A stretch of 64,000 nt of DNA from Bradyrhizobium archetypum (GTDB lineage: Bacteria; Pseudomonadota; Alphaproteobacteria; Rhizobiales; Xanthobacteraceae), in the NCBI RefSeq assembly GCF_013114835.1, contig NZ_JAAVLW010000001.1, forward strand, positions 682,001-746,000, written 5' to 3'. Shown one piece after another: positions 35,181-43,736 of the stretch. The notes below the pieces were generated by a model, which was not told the DNA's origin, made no database searches, and saw only the letters and a list, made by a program, of their open reading frames with translations. The first letter of the stretch is position 1. Every line of letters starts with the position of its first letter. A program made the position numbers and the translations under genes.

Positions 35181-36065
35181 TCAACTCCCTCGATAGGTCG
35201 CGTAACTCCACGGCGTCACGAGCAGCGGCACGTGGAGATGGCCTTCGGGCTCGCTCACCGAAAAGCGCAGCGGAATCTTGTCGAGAAACGGCGGGTCCGC
35301 CATTGGAACGCCATGCCCGGCAAAATAGTCGCCGACGCTGAACAGCAACTCGTAGCGGCCGATCGGCACCGGCCGGCCGCCGATCAATGGCTGATCGGTG
35401 CGGCCATCGCTGTTGGTAATGGTCCGCGCCACCACGCGTGGCTGCCCGAGATCGGAAAGTTCGGTGAGTTCAATCGAAATGCCCGCGGCGGGCCTGCCGC
35501 TATGCGTATCCAGCACATGGGTCGACAGCCGTCCATGCACCGGCAGCCGGTCCTCGGAGGCGACGAGCTGGTCGAGGCGCAGCGCCGCAATCCGGCAAAT
35601 TTCCGCAATCGACCTTCGCATTTCGGCCTTCGCATCGTTAGGCAGACGGCGCTCGAAATCACGAAGAATGGAATCGCGGGTATGGCGGCGGACGCAGACG
35701 ATGTAGGGAAAGCCGAACTTGGCGCGGTAGGCGCGGTTGGCGCGCTCGAAGGCCGCATATTCGGCGTCCGACAGCCGGTCGAGGCCAACACTGTCCTGCT
35801 CGGCGGAGGATTCCGGGGTGAGGCCTGTGGCGCGCTGCGTCTTGTTGGCGAGATCGGGATGCGCGCTGATCAGCGCCAGTTGCATTTCATCCGGCGCGCG
35901 GTCGACCACCGTCGTCATCGCCGCAAACAACGCGCCGATGCCTGCGAACGGCCGCAGCGCGGCCGCCGCCTCGGCCACCCACGGCGAATGTTCGAAAATA
36001 TTGGCGAGTGCGGCGACGAAATCGTCCTTGCTGCAATGATTTAGATCGGAAAGCTTCTTCAACAT
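35181..36065 (-). CDS. bifunctional OHCU decarboxylase / 5-hydroxyisourate hydrolase
   Basis: A 294-residue fusion of the two enzymes that follow uricase. Residues 1 to about 168 are OHCU decarboxylase (SAHPDLANKTQ near 88, and FGFPYIVCVRRH near 140). Residues about 183-294 are 5-hydroxyisourate hydrolase (transthyretin-like), with LSTHVLDTHSGRPA at the start and the terminal tetrapeptide YRGS that marks the family. The domain order runs opposite to reaction order, as in plant allantoin synthase. The product is S-allantoin. It begins 10 nt after puuE, in the same operon. The ATG at 36065 is chosen since the longer frame overlaps puuE. Confidence 0.92.
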   Translation of the reverse strand: MLKKLSDLNHCSKDDFVAALANIFEHSPWVAEAAAALRPFAGIGALFAAMTTVVDRAPDEMQLALISAHPDLANKTQRATGLTPESSAEQDSVGLDRLSDAEYAAFERANRAYRAKFGFPYIVCVRRHTRDSILRDFERRLPNDAKAEMRRSIAEICRIAALRLDQLVASEDRLPVHGRLSTHVLDTHSGRPAAGISIELTELSDLGQPRVVARTITNSDGRTDQPLIGGRPVPIGRYELLFSVGDYFAGHGVPMADPPFLDKIPLRFSVSEPEGHLHVPLLVTPWSYATYRGS

Positions 36066-36075
36066 CGATGCCGGC

Positions 36076-37014
36076 CTATCCGATATCGAAAGCGTTATCG
36101 GCAAGGTGCGAAAGGTTGGCGTGCCAATGCTGGGCGATCTCGAGCCGCGTCGGCACCCAGACGCGCTCATGCTGTCCGATATAGTCGAGGAAGCGCATCA
36201 GCGACGCCGCGCGGCCGGGACGGCCGACGACCCGGCAGTGCAGGCCGATCGACATCATCTTCGGCGCGCTCTCACCTTCCCTGTAAAGAACGTCAAAGCT
36301 GTCCTTGAGATAGGTGAAGAATTCATCGCCACCGCCAAAGCCCTGCGGGTTGATAAAGCGCATGTCGTTGGCATCGAGCGTATAGGGAATGACCAGATGC
36401 GGCTTCGAGCCGCGCGACCTGATCCAGTATGGCAGGTCGTCGGCGTAGGAATCGCAGAGGTAAAGCAAACCGCCTGCTTCCATCAGGAGCCGCAGCGTGT
36501 TGATCGACGAACGTCCGGTGTACCAGCCGAGCGGGCGCTGCCCGGTTGCCTCGGTGTGGACGCGGATCGCCTCTGCGATCTCGGCCCGCTCCTCGTTCTC
36601 CGACATCTCCTTGTGCTCGATCCATCGAAGGCTATGGCTGGCGATATCCCAGCCGGCCTCCTTCATCGCGGCAACCACGTCGGGATTGCGCTTCAACGCC
36701 TTGGCGACGCCGAACACGGTGACCGGCAGATTTCGTTCGGTGAACATCCGCCACAGCCGCCAGAAGCCGGCGCGCGAGCCATACTCGAACATCGATTCGA
36801 TATTGGCATGGCGCTGGCCCGGCCAGGGTTGCGCGCCCAGCACGTCGGACAGGAAGGCCTCCGAGGCGCGATCGCCGTCGAGAACATTGTTCTCGCCGCC
36901 CTCCTCGAAATTCACCACGAACTGCACCGCAAGGCGCGCATTGCCCGGCCACTTCGGATCGGGCGGGTTGCGGCCGTAGCCGCGGAAGTCACGCGGGTAG
37001 ACCGGCGCCGCCAT
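36076..37014 (-). CDS. puuE: allantoinase PuuE (polysaccharide deacetylase fold)
   Basis: A 312-residue allantoinase of the non-amidohydrolase, polysaccharide-deacetylase-like type that opens allantoin to allantoate. Diagnostic blocks are YPRDFRGYGRNPPDPKWP at the N-terminus, FEEGGENNVLDGD near 35, YGSRAGFWRLWRMF near 77, and the deacetylase motif DIASHSLRWIEH near 120. The start at 37014 lies 2 nt after the DUF3830 stop, with GAGGAAG just before it. It is followed after 10 nt by the OHCU decarboxylase-HIU hydrolase gene. This supplies the step between that fusion and AllC. Confidence 0.92.
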   Translation of the reverse strand: MAAPVYPRDFRGYGRNPPDPKWPGNARLAVQFVVNFEEGGENNVLDGDRASEAFLSDVLGAQPWPGQRHANIESMFEYGSRAGFWRLWRMFTERNLPVTVFGVAKALKRNPDVVAAMKEAGWDIASHSLRWIEHKEMSENEERAEIAEAIRVHTEATGQRPLGWYTGRSSINTLRLLMEAGGLLYLCDSYADDLPYWIRSRGSKPHLVIPYTLDANDMRFINPQGFGGGDEFFTYLKDSFDVLYREGESAPKMMSIGLHCRVVGRPGRAASLMRFLDYIGQHERVWVPTRLEIAQHWHANLSHLADNAFDIG

Positions 37015-37016
37015 GC

Positions 37017-37430
37017 TCAAACTTCCTCGAAGCGGATTTTCTGCGCGCCCTGCCACAGCACGGTCTTGCCGAACGTGGTCAGGTTCTCCAGCCCCGACGT
37101 CAGCGTGATGAAATGGTTGCCGGCGAGCTGTCCCATCTTGCTCGCGAAATGAACCCCGCCATAGGCCAAGAGAATCTCGGTCTCGCTGATGCCGCCGGGA
37201 TAGAGAATGATCTGGCCCGGCGCCGGATAGCTGGTGTGGTTCTCGTAGGAGACGCCGAAATCGAGATCGCCGAGCGGCATCCAGACACCCTCCCCGCTCC
37301 AGCGGACGTGGATCGCCTGGCTCTCGAATGGCATCGCCTTGCGAAAGGCGGCAACCGTCTTCGGCGCCAGTTGCTCCTCGAAGCGGGCCTGAAAGGTGAA
37401 TTCACCGGCACGGACAATCAGTTGGCTCAT
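37017..37430 (-). CDS. DUF3830 family protein
   Basis: A 137-residue small soluble protein of DUF3830, a family I recall as having a cyclophilin-like beta-barrel fold. ENHTSYPAPGQIILYPGG and LLAYGGVHFASKMGQLAGNH are the recognisable blocks. It has no signal peptide. It stops 2 nt before puuE and is the first gene of an operon of DUF3830, puuE and the uraD-uraH fusion, so it probably has a role in allantoin or ureide breakdown. The catalytic role is unknown. Related proteins also sit near cyclic-amide hydrolases, which hints at a ring-amide substrate. Confidence 0.8.
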   Translation of the reverse strand: MSQLIVRAGEFTFQARFEEQLAPKTVAAFRKAMPFESQAIHVRWSGEGVWMPLGDLDFGVSYENHTSYPAPGQIILYPGGISETEILLAYGGVHFASKMGQLAGNHFITLTSGLENLTTFGKTVLWQGAQKIRFEEV

Positions 37431-37560
37431 CGATCTCTTCTTCTGGATGTAGGTATGAGGACGGGTTCAGCCGTATCCATTGCAGCCGGAACAAGCGGAC
37501 GCAAGGCCGATTCCGGCCTCGCGGGCGGCCTTCAGCGCCTGAAATCTGCGCTTGCGGGCC

Positions 37561-38703
37561 TCAATTTTGAGCCCTTGCCGCGATCGGCCCTGAGGCAGCA
37601 TCCGGTCGTTCAAAGAGAGCGCCGGGACCGGCGAGCGGCGGCGATATCATGGCGCGTTCGCGCGGGAACGCTTCGGGCATCTCCTCGCGAATGAAGGCCA
37701 GCAGCTTTTCCCTGATCTCGCATCGAAGGTCCCAGGATTGCGGCGCCGATCTGGCGCTGACCAGCGCCCGAAGCTCGATCGACCGCGGGGTCGATTCGAT
37801 CACCTGGAGATTGACCACGGCGCCATCCCACAATTTGGACTCGCGCGCAGCCTCCTCCAACCGTTGCCTGATCCGCGAGACGTCGGTGCAGTAATCGACA
37901 TGAAAGGCGATGGCCCCGATCAGCGACTGGGTGTCGCGGGTCCAGTTCTGGAACGGACGCTCGATGAAGTACGACAGCGGGACCACCATCCGCCGCCAGT
38001 CCCAGAGGCGAACCACGACATAGGTCGAGGCGATGTCCTCGATCCATCCCCATTCGTTCTCGATGATGACGGCGTCCTCGATCCGGATCGGCTGGGTGAT
38101 CGCGATCTGCACGCCGGCGATCAGGTTCGAAAGCAAGGGCCTTGCGGCAAGGCCGACGATCAGGCCGGCGGCGCCGGCGGAGGCGAACAGGCTGACGCCG
38201 TATTGCTTGACGGATTCGAAGGTCATCAAAGCGGTGGAAATCGCAATGATCACGACCAGCGTATCGATCACGCGCTTGAAGACGCGAACCTGGGTGACGT
38301 GCTTGCGGGCGAGAAAGTTCTCATCGGTATCGAGGCGGAACCGCTGCAGGTAACGCGCAGCGCCCATGTCGACGGCACGAACCGTGATCCAGCCGATCAG
38401 CGCGATTACCGCGACGATGAAAAAGTGCCTGAGCTGCTCGCGCAGAACGTCGTTCAGCGGCGCCAGCGGCAGCACCAGCGCCACGGCCACCAGGCAAAGC
38501 GCCAGCCGCGCCGGGCCCGCGATCCGTTGTAGAAGCAGAGTTACGGCCGGCCAGCGCTGTCCGATCGCGCGTCTGACAATCCGCGCCGCAATGCCGTGCA
38601 CGAATAGCGCAATGATGATGGCGCCGACGACGAGGCCGAGCCCCACCAGCCATTGCGGCACCCAGCCAAATATCTGTTCGAACCTTGACAGGATTTCATC
38701 CAT
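37561..38703 (-). CDS. MscS-family mechanosensitive ion channel
   Basis: A 380-residue membrane protein with about five transmembrane helices. The pore-lining helix reads GVSLFASAGAAGLIVGLAAR near residue 180, followed by the beta-domain region GVQIAITQPIRIEDAVIIEN. The soluble C-terminal domain runs from about 225 to 350. The family opens under membrane tension to release solutes. It sits upstream of the DUF3830-puuE operon on the same strand, but 130 nt apart, so co-transcription is possible though not needed. Confidence 0.9.
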   Translation of the reverse strand: MDEILSRFEQIFGWVPQWLVGLGLVVGAIIIALFVHGIAARIVRRAIGQRWPAVTLLLQRIAGPARLALCLVAVALVLPLAPLNDVLREQLRHFFIVAVIALIGWITVRAVDMGAARYLQRFRLDTDENFLARKHVTQVRVFKRVIDTLVVIIAISTALMTFESVKQYGVSLFASAGAAGLIVGLAARPLLSNLIAGVQIAITQPIRIEDAVIIENEWGWIEDIASTYVVVRLWDWRRMVVPLSYFIERPFQNWTRDTQSLIGAIAFHVDYCTDVSRIRQRLEEAARESKLWDGAVVNLQVIESTPRSIELRALVSARSAPQSWDLRCEIREKLLAFIREEMPEAFPRERAMISPPLAGPGALFERPDAASGPIAARAQN

Positions 38704-38856
38704 TGCGATCCCCGCTGCTGTCGCCCTAGGCCTTGGCCGCTAACGCACTCAACCGTGCATTGGTCCCGTATCTGACGCAGCGCAGCAATTCATGACGCGC
38801 AAGGTGGAACTGGGCCGGACAGGAAGGGAACTTTGGCTCGATGGCACCGTCCGGCG

Positions 38857-39645
38857 TTATTCGCCGCGCCAGAACGCGGTCTGCAGCGGCAGTTGATGTT
38901 TGATCATCGCCACGCCATCGACCACCTTCAGGCCGCGCGCAGCACAGGCTTGCATGAACTCGGTCCGGCGGGCGGCGATGATGTCGAACACGGCGCAATC
39001 ATCCGGCAGCCTCGCCGGATCCATCGGCAGCGCGTCCGTGTCGTGAAGCCCGAGCGAGGTGGCGTTGACGAGAAGCCCGGCGTCATCGAATTTCTCGTCG
39101 AAGCTGATCTCGAGGCCGGCGAAACGGCTGCGAAGTTTGGCGGCGAGGATTTCGACCGGCCCCGGCGTTTCGTTCAGGATTCGCAGCCGGCGCAGTCCCG
39201 CGGCAGCGAGCGCGTGACAGATCGCGCGGCCCGCTCCGCCCGCGCCGATCACGACGCAGCGACGATCGGAATCAAAGATGCCAGCCTCACGCGCGGCATT
39301 CAGGAAACCGCCACCATCGAAGGATTCGCCAACAAGCCGGCCGCCGGCCTCGATCCGGATCGTGTTGACCACGCCTTCGAACTCGGCGGCCGGCCCGACC
39401 GCGTCGCATAACTCGAACGCGGCCGGCTTGTGCGGCATGGTGAGATTAAAGCCAGCGACGCTCGGCGATTTTGCCAGCGCGCGAATGGTATCGGCCAGAT
39501 GCGCCGGTGCGATGTCGAGCGGCACCATGTGCCAGTCGAGTCCGTTGCCCTGGAAGTACGGCGTGTAGTGGCGCGGCGCGCCGACGTGGCCGGCCGGATG
39601 GGCGAAGATGAAGACGAAGCGTGAAGCCCCGCTCGGAAGCCGCAT
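38857..39645 (-). CDS. shikimate dehydrogenase-like (AroE family) oxidoreductase, atypical
   Basis: A 262-residue NAD(P)-dependent enzyme of the shikimate/quinate dehydrogenase fold. The catalytic Lys73 (NLTMPHK), Asp110 (FDGGGF) and dinucleotide loop GAGGAG at 134-139 are kept. The serine pair that normally anchors the substrate carboxylate (GxxxxxSxSP) is replaced by HPAGHVGAP at 16-24, and the usual GDNTDG reads GESFDG. It is therefore probably a paralogue with another substrate rather than the biosynthetic AroE. It lies 4 nt downstream of a sugar-type ABC permease in the same operon, so the imported compound is a likely substrate. Confidence 0.78.
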   Translation of the reverse strand: MRLPSGASRFVFIFAHPAGHVGAPRHYTPYFQGNGLDWHMVPLDIAPAHLADTIRALAKSPSVAGFNLTMPHKPAAFELCDAVGPAAEFEGVVNTIRIEAGGRLVGESFDGGGFLNAAREAGIFDSDRRCVVIGAGGAGRAICHALAAAGLRRLRILNETPGPVEILAAKLRSRFAGLEISFDEKFDDAGLLVNATSLGLHDTDALPMDPARLPDDCAVFDIIAARRTEFMQACAARGLKVVDGVAMIKHQLPLQTAFWRGE

Positions 39646-39649
39646 TGCT

Positions 39650-40489
39650 CTATCCTTTCACGGCGCCGGCCGTCAGCCCGCTCACCAGATAGCGGCGCAC
39701 CGCGAGCGAGAAGATCAGGACCGGCGCCATCACCAGCGATCCGCCGGCGGCGATCTTGCCCCACTCCCATCCCTCGTAGTTCATGAAATTCACCACGGCG
39801 ACCGGCGCGGTGCGCGCGTTGGTGCGTGTCAGAATCAGCGCGAAGAAGAAGTCGTTCCAGGCGTAGAGAAAGCACAGGATCGCGGTGGCGGCGATGCCGG
39901 GCGCGACCATCGGCAGCACGATTTCGAGGAAGATCACGCGGATTGGCGCGCCATCGACCAGTGCCGCCTCCTCCAGCGAGGGCGGCACCGTCTCGAAGAA
40001 CGGCTGCATCATCCAGATCACCAGCGGCAGGTTGAAGCTGGTGTAGACCAGCACGAGGCCCGTCACGGTATCGAGCAGCCCGATCCAGCGATAGAACAGG
40101 AAGAAGGGAATCGTGAACGCGATCGGCGGCGCCATCCGCGTCACCAGGATCGCAAAGCCGAGCGCATGCCTGCCCCGCCCGGCCCATCGCGACAACGCGT
40201 AGGCCGCTGGCACTCCGAGTAGGAGCGCCAGCGCGGTGGAGAACGAGGCACTCATCAGGCTGTTGACGAAGGAGGCCGGAAACGCGCCCTGCCACAGCGA
40301 GGTGTAATTCTCCAGCGTGGGCTTGAAGAGCAAGGGCGGCGGAAACTGCAGGATCAGCTCGTTGGACTTGAAGCTCATCTGCAGGAGCCAGAGGAACGGC
40401 GACAGCAATACGAGCAGCGTCGCGCCGATCGCAGCGAGCCTGCCCCGGCTAGCCGAACGGCGGATCGGCCCGCTCATGCCTGCACTCAT
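39650..40489 (-). CDS. carbohydrate-type ABC transporter permease (MalG-like)
   Basis: A 279-residue inner-membrane permease with six predicted helices. The ATPase-contact EAA loop reads EEAALVDGAPIRVIFLEIVLP near residue 190, typical of CUT1 sugar importers. Its ATG overlaps the stop of the upstream permease by ATGA. It is followed 4 nt later by the AroE-like gene. No ATP-binding gene is found within this operon or elsewhere nearby, so it must borrow one encoded elsewhere. Confidence 0.9.
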   Translation of the reverse strand: MSAGMSGPIRRSASRGRLAAIGATLLVLLSPFLWLLQMSFKSNELILQFPPPLLFKPTLENYTSLWQGAFPASFVNSLMSASFSTALALLLGVPAAYALSRWAGRGRHALGFAILVTRMAPPIAFTIPFFLFYRWIGLLDTVTGLVLVYTSFNLPLVIWMMQPFFETVPPSLEEAALVDGAPIRVIFLEIVLPMVAPGIAATAILCFLYAWNDFFFALILTRTNARTAPVAVVNFMNYEGWEWGKIAAGGSLVMAPVLIFSLAVRRYLVSGLTAGAVKG

Positions 40490-41385
40490 GCCATGGCCTC
40501 CCGGCGGCGGCCCATCCACACCACGCCGAACGAGACGGCAACGACGAGCAGCAGCAACACGACCGTGACCGAGCTGGAATAGCCGATCTCGTTGAAGTCG
40601 AATGCGAGCAGATAGGCGTAATAGTTCGTCACCTCGGTGACGCTGCCCGGCCCGCCGCCGGTCAAGAGGAACACCAGCGGGAAAGCCTTGACGCTGTCGA
40701 TCAGCCGAAACATGCCCGAAATCACCAGCACCGGCGTAATGAAGGGAAGCGTGACGTAGTAGAAGATCTGCAGCCGGTTGGCGCCGTCGACGAGGGCGGC
40801 CTCCGAAAACTCGTCCGGAATGGTCTGCAACGCGGCCAGCACCATCAGAAAGGTAAACGGAAGCCATTCCCAGCTGTCGGCGATGATGATCGCGGTCAGC
40901 GCAAAATCGACGCTGGAGGTCAACGACGGCATCGTCACGTTGAGCAGGCTTGCCGCGTAATAGAGCGGGCTGATGTCGGGCGTATAGATCAGCTTCCAGA
41001 TGATCGCCACGACGATAGGCGGCAGCACCATCGGAATCAGGAAGAAGGTGCGGGCGAATTCCACAATCCGCGACTGCGTGTGCAGCAACAGCGCCAGCAG
41101 CATGCCGAGCAGGACCTGAAACAGCACGCCCCAGAACGACAGCTTGGCCTGCACCCACAGTGAATTGACGAAGCGCGGATCATCAGGCAGCAGGCGATAG
41201 TTGCGCAAGGGCGAAGAGAAATCGGTCGACGATCCCGGATTGACCAGTTGAAACGGCGTCAGGCTGGTCACGACGAGATAGATCGCGGGCAGACCTGCGA
41301 TCACAAACAACACGACCAGGCTCGGCGCCAGCGCGATGGCGTTGAAGTGGCGGCGCCCGGCGTCGACCAGTCCACTTCCCTTCAA
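40486..41385 (-). CDS. carbohydrate-type ABC transporter permease (MalF-like)
   Basis: A 299-residue permease with six helices and the EAA loop SEAALVDGANRLQIFYYVTLP near residue 210. I place the start at a TTG (41385) that overlaps the binding-protein stop as TTGA. A much longer frame exists but covers the coding region of the binding protein with sequence unlike a permease. No ATG fits before the first helix (IALAPSLVVLFVIAGLPAIY). It is coupled to both neighbours. The start is the main uncertainty. Confidence 0.88.
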   Translation of the reverse strand: MKGSGLVDAGRRHFNAIALAPSLVVLFVIAGLPAIYLVVTSLTPFQLVNPGSSTDFSSPLRNYRLLPDDPRFVNSLWVQAKLSFWGVLFQVLLGMLLALLLHTQSRIVEFARTFFLIPMVLPPIVVAIIWKLIYTPDISPLYYAASLLNVTMPSLTSSVDFALTAIIIADSWEWLPFTFLMVLAALQTIPDEFSEAALVDGANRLQIFYYVTLPFITPVLVISGMFRLIDSVKAFPLVFLLTGGGPGSVTEVTNYYAYLLAFDFNEIGYSSSVTVVLLLLVVAVSFGVVWMGRRREAMA

Positions 41386-42746
41386 AGCGCAGTTCCGGCC
41401 CGGCGGAGATTGGCGACCGCCTGCTCCTGCGCGGCGTTCATCGCGGCTTGGGCGGCAAGCTGCCCGGTCGCCACCTGCTCGAACGCCTTGTTCAGCACAT
41501 CGCCCACGATCGGGAATTCCTTCACCGTGCGATAGGCCATGTAGTTCTCGCCCTTGGCCGGAAGCCCCAGCACTTCGAGATAGAGCGCGCCGAGGTCCTG
41601 GCCGTTGACCGTGTTGAGCTTGCGGTACTCCTCGCTCTCGATCACCGATCTGCGGCAGACCGAGGAATGGCCGTGCTCCTTGACGAGCCGCATCGAGATT
41701 TCCGGGCTGACCGCCCATTTGATGAATTCCCATGCGGCCTTCTTGTTCTTGGCGTTCTTGGGAATGCCGAGACCCTGGCTGTTGGAGGCCGGGAAGTCAT
41801 GCACGGGGCCGGCGGGCATCCGCACGACGCGCGAGGTGTCCTTCACCTTGCTGTCGTTCGAGAGCAGAATCGGCGTGATCCAGGCGCTGGAATGAATGAA
41901 GATGTTGGAGCGGCCGGTCAGCAGGGCCTGGCGCGCCTGATCCTCGGTATAGGTGAGCACGCCCTTCGGCGCGTAGTTCTTGAGCAGATTTGCATAGAAC
42001 TCCACGGCCTGAATGGCCTGCGGTGAGTTCAGCGCCGGCATGATGTCGGCGGGCGGATTGCGAAAGATGTTGCCGCCAAAGCCCTGGATATAGGGCGGCA
42101 GGCACCAGTGATGGAGCTGGAAGCTGACGATGCCGTTGACGTTGTCGGTGCCGTTGATCTCGGCGCAGACCTGCTGCAGCTCGGCAAAGCTTTCCGGAAT
42201 CTTGAGACCCTTTTTCTCCATCAGGTCCATGCGCGACAGCCCCATCACCATGGCGCCGCCTTCCCAGGAATAGCCGTAAGTGGCGCCCTTGGCGTCGCGA
42301 TACGGCACCTGCGCGCCCTCGACGAAATCCTTCGGATTCCATTCGGCCGGAGTCAGGTTGGGATCGGACGTGAACTCATCGAGATTGGTGAGCAGCCCGG
42401 CCGCGACCCAGCGTGCGGCAAGGATAAAGGTCACGTTGACGAAATCGAACGCCGATCCGCCCGACGACAGTTCGAGATTGGCCTGCTGGTTGTAGACGGG
42501 AAAGGCCGAAAGCTGCAGATCGACCTTCATGCCAGTCTGTGCCTCGAATTCCGGAATGTAGTTCTGCAGCAGGGTGAAGAAGCGGTGCTGGAAGGATGCG
42601 CCGCGCAGCGTGATCCCGGCAAACGGTTTGGTTTGCGCGATACCCGGCATCGGAAACGCTGCCGCGCCGAGGGTAGCCGCGCCGGCCTGAAGCAATCTGC
42701 GGCGGCTGAGTGCCGAGGATCGACGGCGGGAATGGTTGTTGGTCAC
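41382..42746 (-). CDS. carbohydrate-type ABC transporter substrate-binding protein
   Basis: A 454-residue extracellular solute-binding protein of the sugar/polyol type (family 1). A Tat signal is present: SRRRLLQAGAATLGAAAF at about residues 14-31 with cleavage after GIAQ. Mature motifs include PEFEAQTGMKVDLQ and AAWEFIKWAVSPE near 330. It is the first gene of the operon and is transcribed divergently from a GntR regulator across a short AT-rich region with an inverted repeat (42782-42799). The cargo is unknown; the AroE-like enzyme downstream hints at a cyclic polyol or keto acid rather than a common sugar. Confidence 0.9.
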   Translation of the reverse strand: MTNNHSRRRSSALSRRRLLQAGAATLGAAAFPMPGIAQTKPFAGITLRGASFQHRFFTLLQNYIPEFEAQTGMKVDLQLSAFPVYNQQANLELSSGGSAFDFVNVTFILAARWVAAGLLTNLDEFTSDPNLTPAEWNPKDFVEGAQVPYRDAKGATYGYSWEGGAMVMGLSRMDLMEKKGLKIPESFAELQQVCAEINGTDNVNGIVSFQLHHWCLPPYIQGFGGNIFRNPPADIMPALNSPQAIQAVEFYANLLKNYAPKGVLTYTEDQARQALLTGRSNIFIHSSAWITPILLSNDSKVKDTSRVVRMPAGPVHDFPASNSQGLGIPKNAKNKKAAWEFIKWAVSPEISMRLVKEHGHSSVCRRSVIESEEYRKLNTVNGQDLGALYLEVLGLPAKGENYMAYRTVKEFPIVGDVLNKAFEQVATGQLAAQAAMNAAQEQAVANLRRAGTAL

Positions 42747-42781
42747 GGCAGCCTCCCTGTCTGTTTTTTGATAATATGACC

Positions 42782-42799
42782 GACATAAAATGCCATGTC
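42782..42799. promoter_or_regulatory. inverted repeat, probable operator between binding-protein and GntR genes
   Basis: GACAT (42782-42786) and ATGTC (42795-42799) are perfect 5-bp arms around 8 nt. They lie 36 nt upstream of the binding-protein start in an AT-rich stretch, where the divergent GntR protein may bind. Confidence 0.4.
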
Positions 42800-42898
42800 A
42801 AAAGAAGGCTAGGTCAAAATTGGAGAGCTATCCGCCATAGATTGACATCGCCTCATAATAAAGCAGACAATATTGTTCCAACGCTTGAGGGTCACGAT

Positions 42899-43657
42899 TT
42901 GCCCAGGGACGCCGAACCCCGCCAGTCCAACACGCATGTCGCGCGCGAGATCGCAAAACTGATCGTGACCGGCGTGTGGCAGGAAGGCTGGACCCTGCCG
43001 CGGGAGATCGAGCTCGCCTCGCAGTTCGAGGTCAGCCGCACCTCGATTCGGGAGTCGCTCTCCATTCTCAAGGCCAAGGGATTGATCGCCGCCCGCCAGA
43101 AGGCCGGCACGCATGTCCGCGAGCGGATCAACTGGAACATGCTGGACGCTGAGCTTTTGGAATGGACCTGGGCAGGACGGCCGAGCGAGGAGTTCGCCCG
43201 GCAGCTCACGCAGGTGCGCCGGATCGTCGAGCCGGAAGCCTGCGCGATCTGCGCCGAGCGCGGCTCGGACACCGATCTTGCCCGCATCGAACGCGCTTAT
43301 CGCGAGATGGATGCAGCGGGCATGGATAGCCGCGCCTATTCCGAGCCCGACCTTCGCTTTCATCGCGGTATCCTGACAGCGACGGGCAACGACTTTCTGG
43401 TCGCGTTCGGCGCGACCGTCGAAGCCGCATTGCGCATGTCGTTCGAGCTGTCGACCTTGAACCCCGGCGCGCCGCGCAAGAGCCTGCCCTATCACCGCGC
43501 TATCCTCGACGAGATCTGGGCCCGCAATCCCGACGGTGCGCGGCGTGCGATGCACCGCCTGATGGACCTGACCGAGCGCAATATCACGTCCGCTCTGTCG
43601 CGCCGCAGAAATGGCGAAGCGATGGCGGCCGCCGCGGAACGCGAAGGCGACGCGTAA
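42899..43657 (+). CDS. GntR-family transcriptional regulator (FadR/FCD type)
   Basis: A 252-residue regulator. The N-terminal winged helix (LPREIELASQFEVSRTSIRE near residues 35-54) is followed by an FCD ligand domain (RRIVEPEACAICAERGSD, EPDLRFHRGILTATGN and a late His). I choose a TTG start at 42899, with GAGGG 5-6 nt upstream, since it gives the usual short tail before the winged helix. An ATG at 42776 would add 41 residues of atypical sequence and place the start over the inverted repeat and a TTGACA at 42842. It probably controls the divergent sugar-type ABC operon. Confidence 0.85.
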   Translation: MPRDAEPRQSNTHVAREIAKLIVTGVWQEGWTLPREIELASQFEVSRTSIRESLSILKAKGLIAARQKAGTHVRERINWNMLDAELLEWTWAGRPSEEFARQLTQVRRIVEPEACAICAERGSDTDLARIERAYREMDAAGMDSRAYSEPDLRFHRGILTATGNDFLVAFGATVEAALRMSFELSTLNPGAPRKSLPYHRAILDEIWARNPDGARRAMHRLMDLTERNITSALSRRRNGEAMAAAAEREGDA

Positions 43658-43736
43658 ACGCAAGTCGCTAAGCGCTTGCATTCCCTGAACGATGCGCGTT
43701 TCATTCGGATCAAGCAACAACGTCCGGGGAAACACA

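Noticed and set aside
33529..35211. Open frame of 560 codons opposite the urate permease
   Set aside because: Repetitive His/Asp/Gln-rich translation typical of a strand opposite membrane-protein codons; the NCS2 gene explains this region.
37501..37514. Possible third sigma-54 promoter before DUF3830 (GG-N10-GC on the minus strand)
   Set aside because: The -24 half reads GGAAT rather than GGCAC, too weak to report, although the -12 half TTGC and the spacing fit.
41386..41733. N-terminal extension of the MalF-like permease
   Set aside because: It is a frame-shifted reading of the binding-protein gene with no membrane-protein features.
42776..42898. ATG start for the GntR regulator
   Set aside because: It would add 41 atypical residues and cover the likely operator and promoter; a TTG at 42899 fits better.
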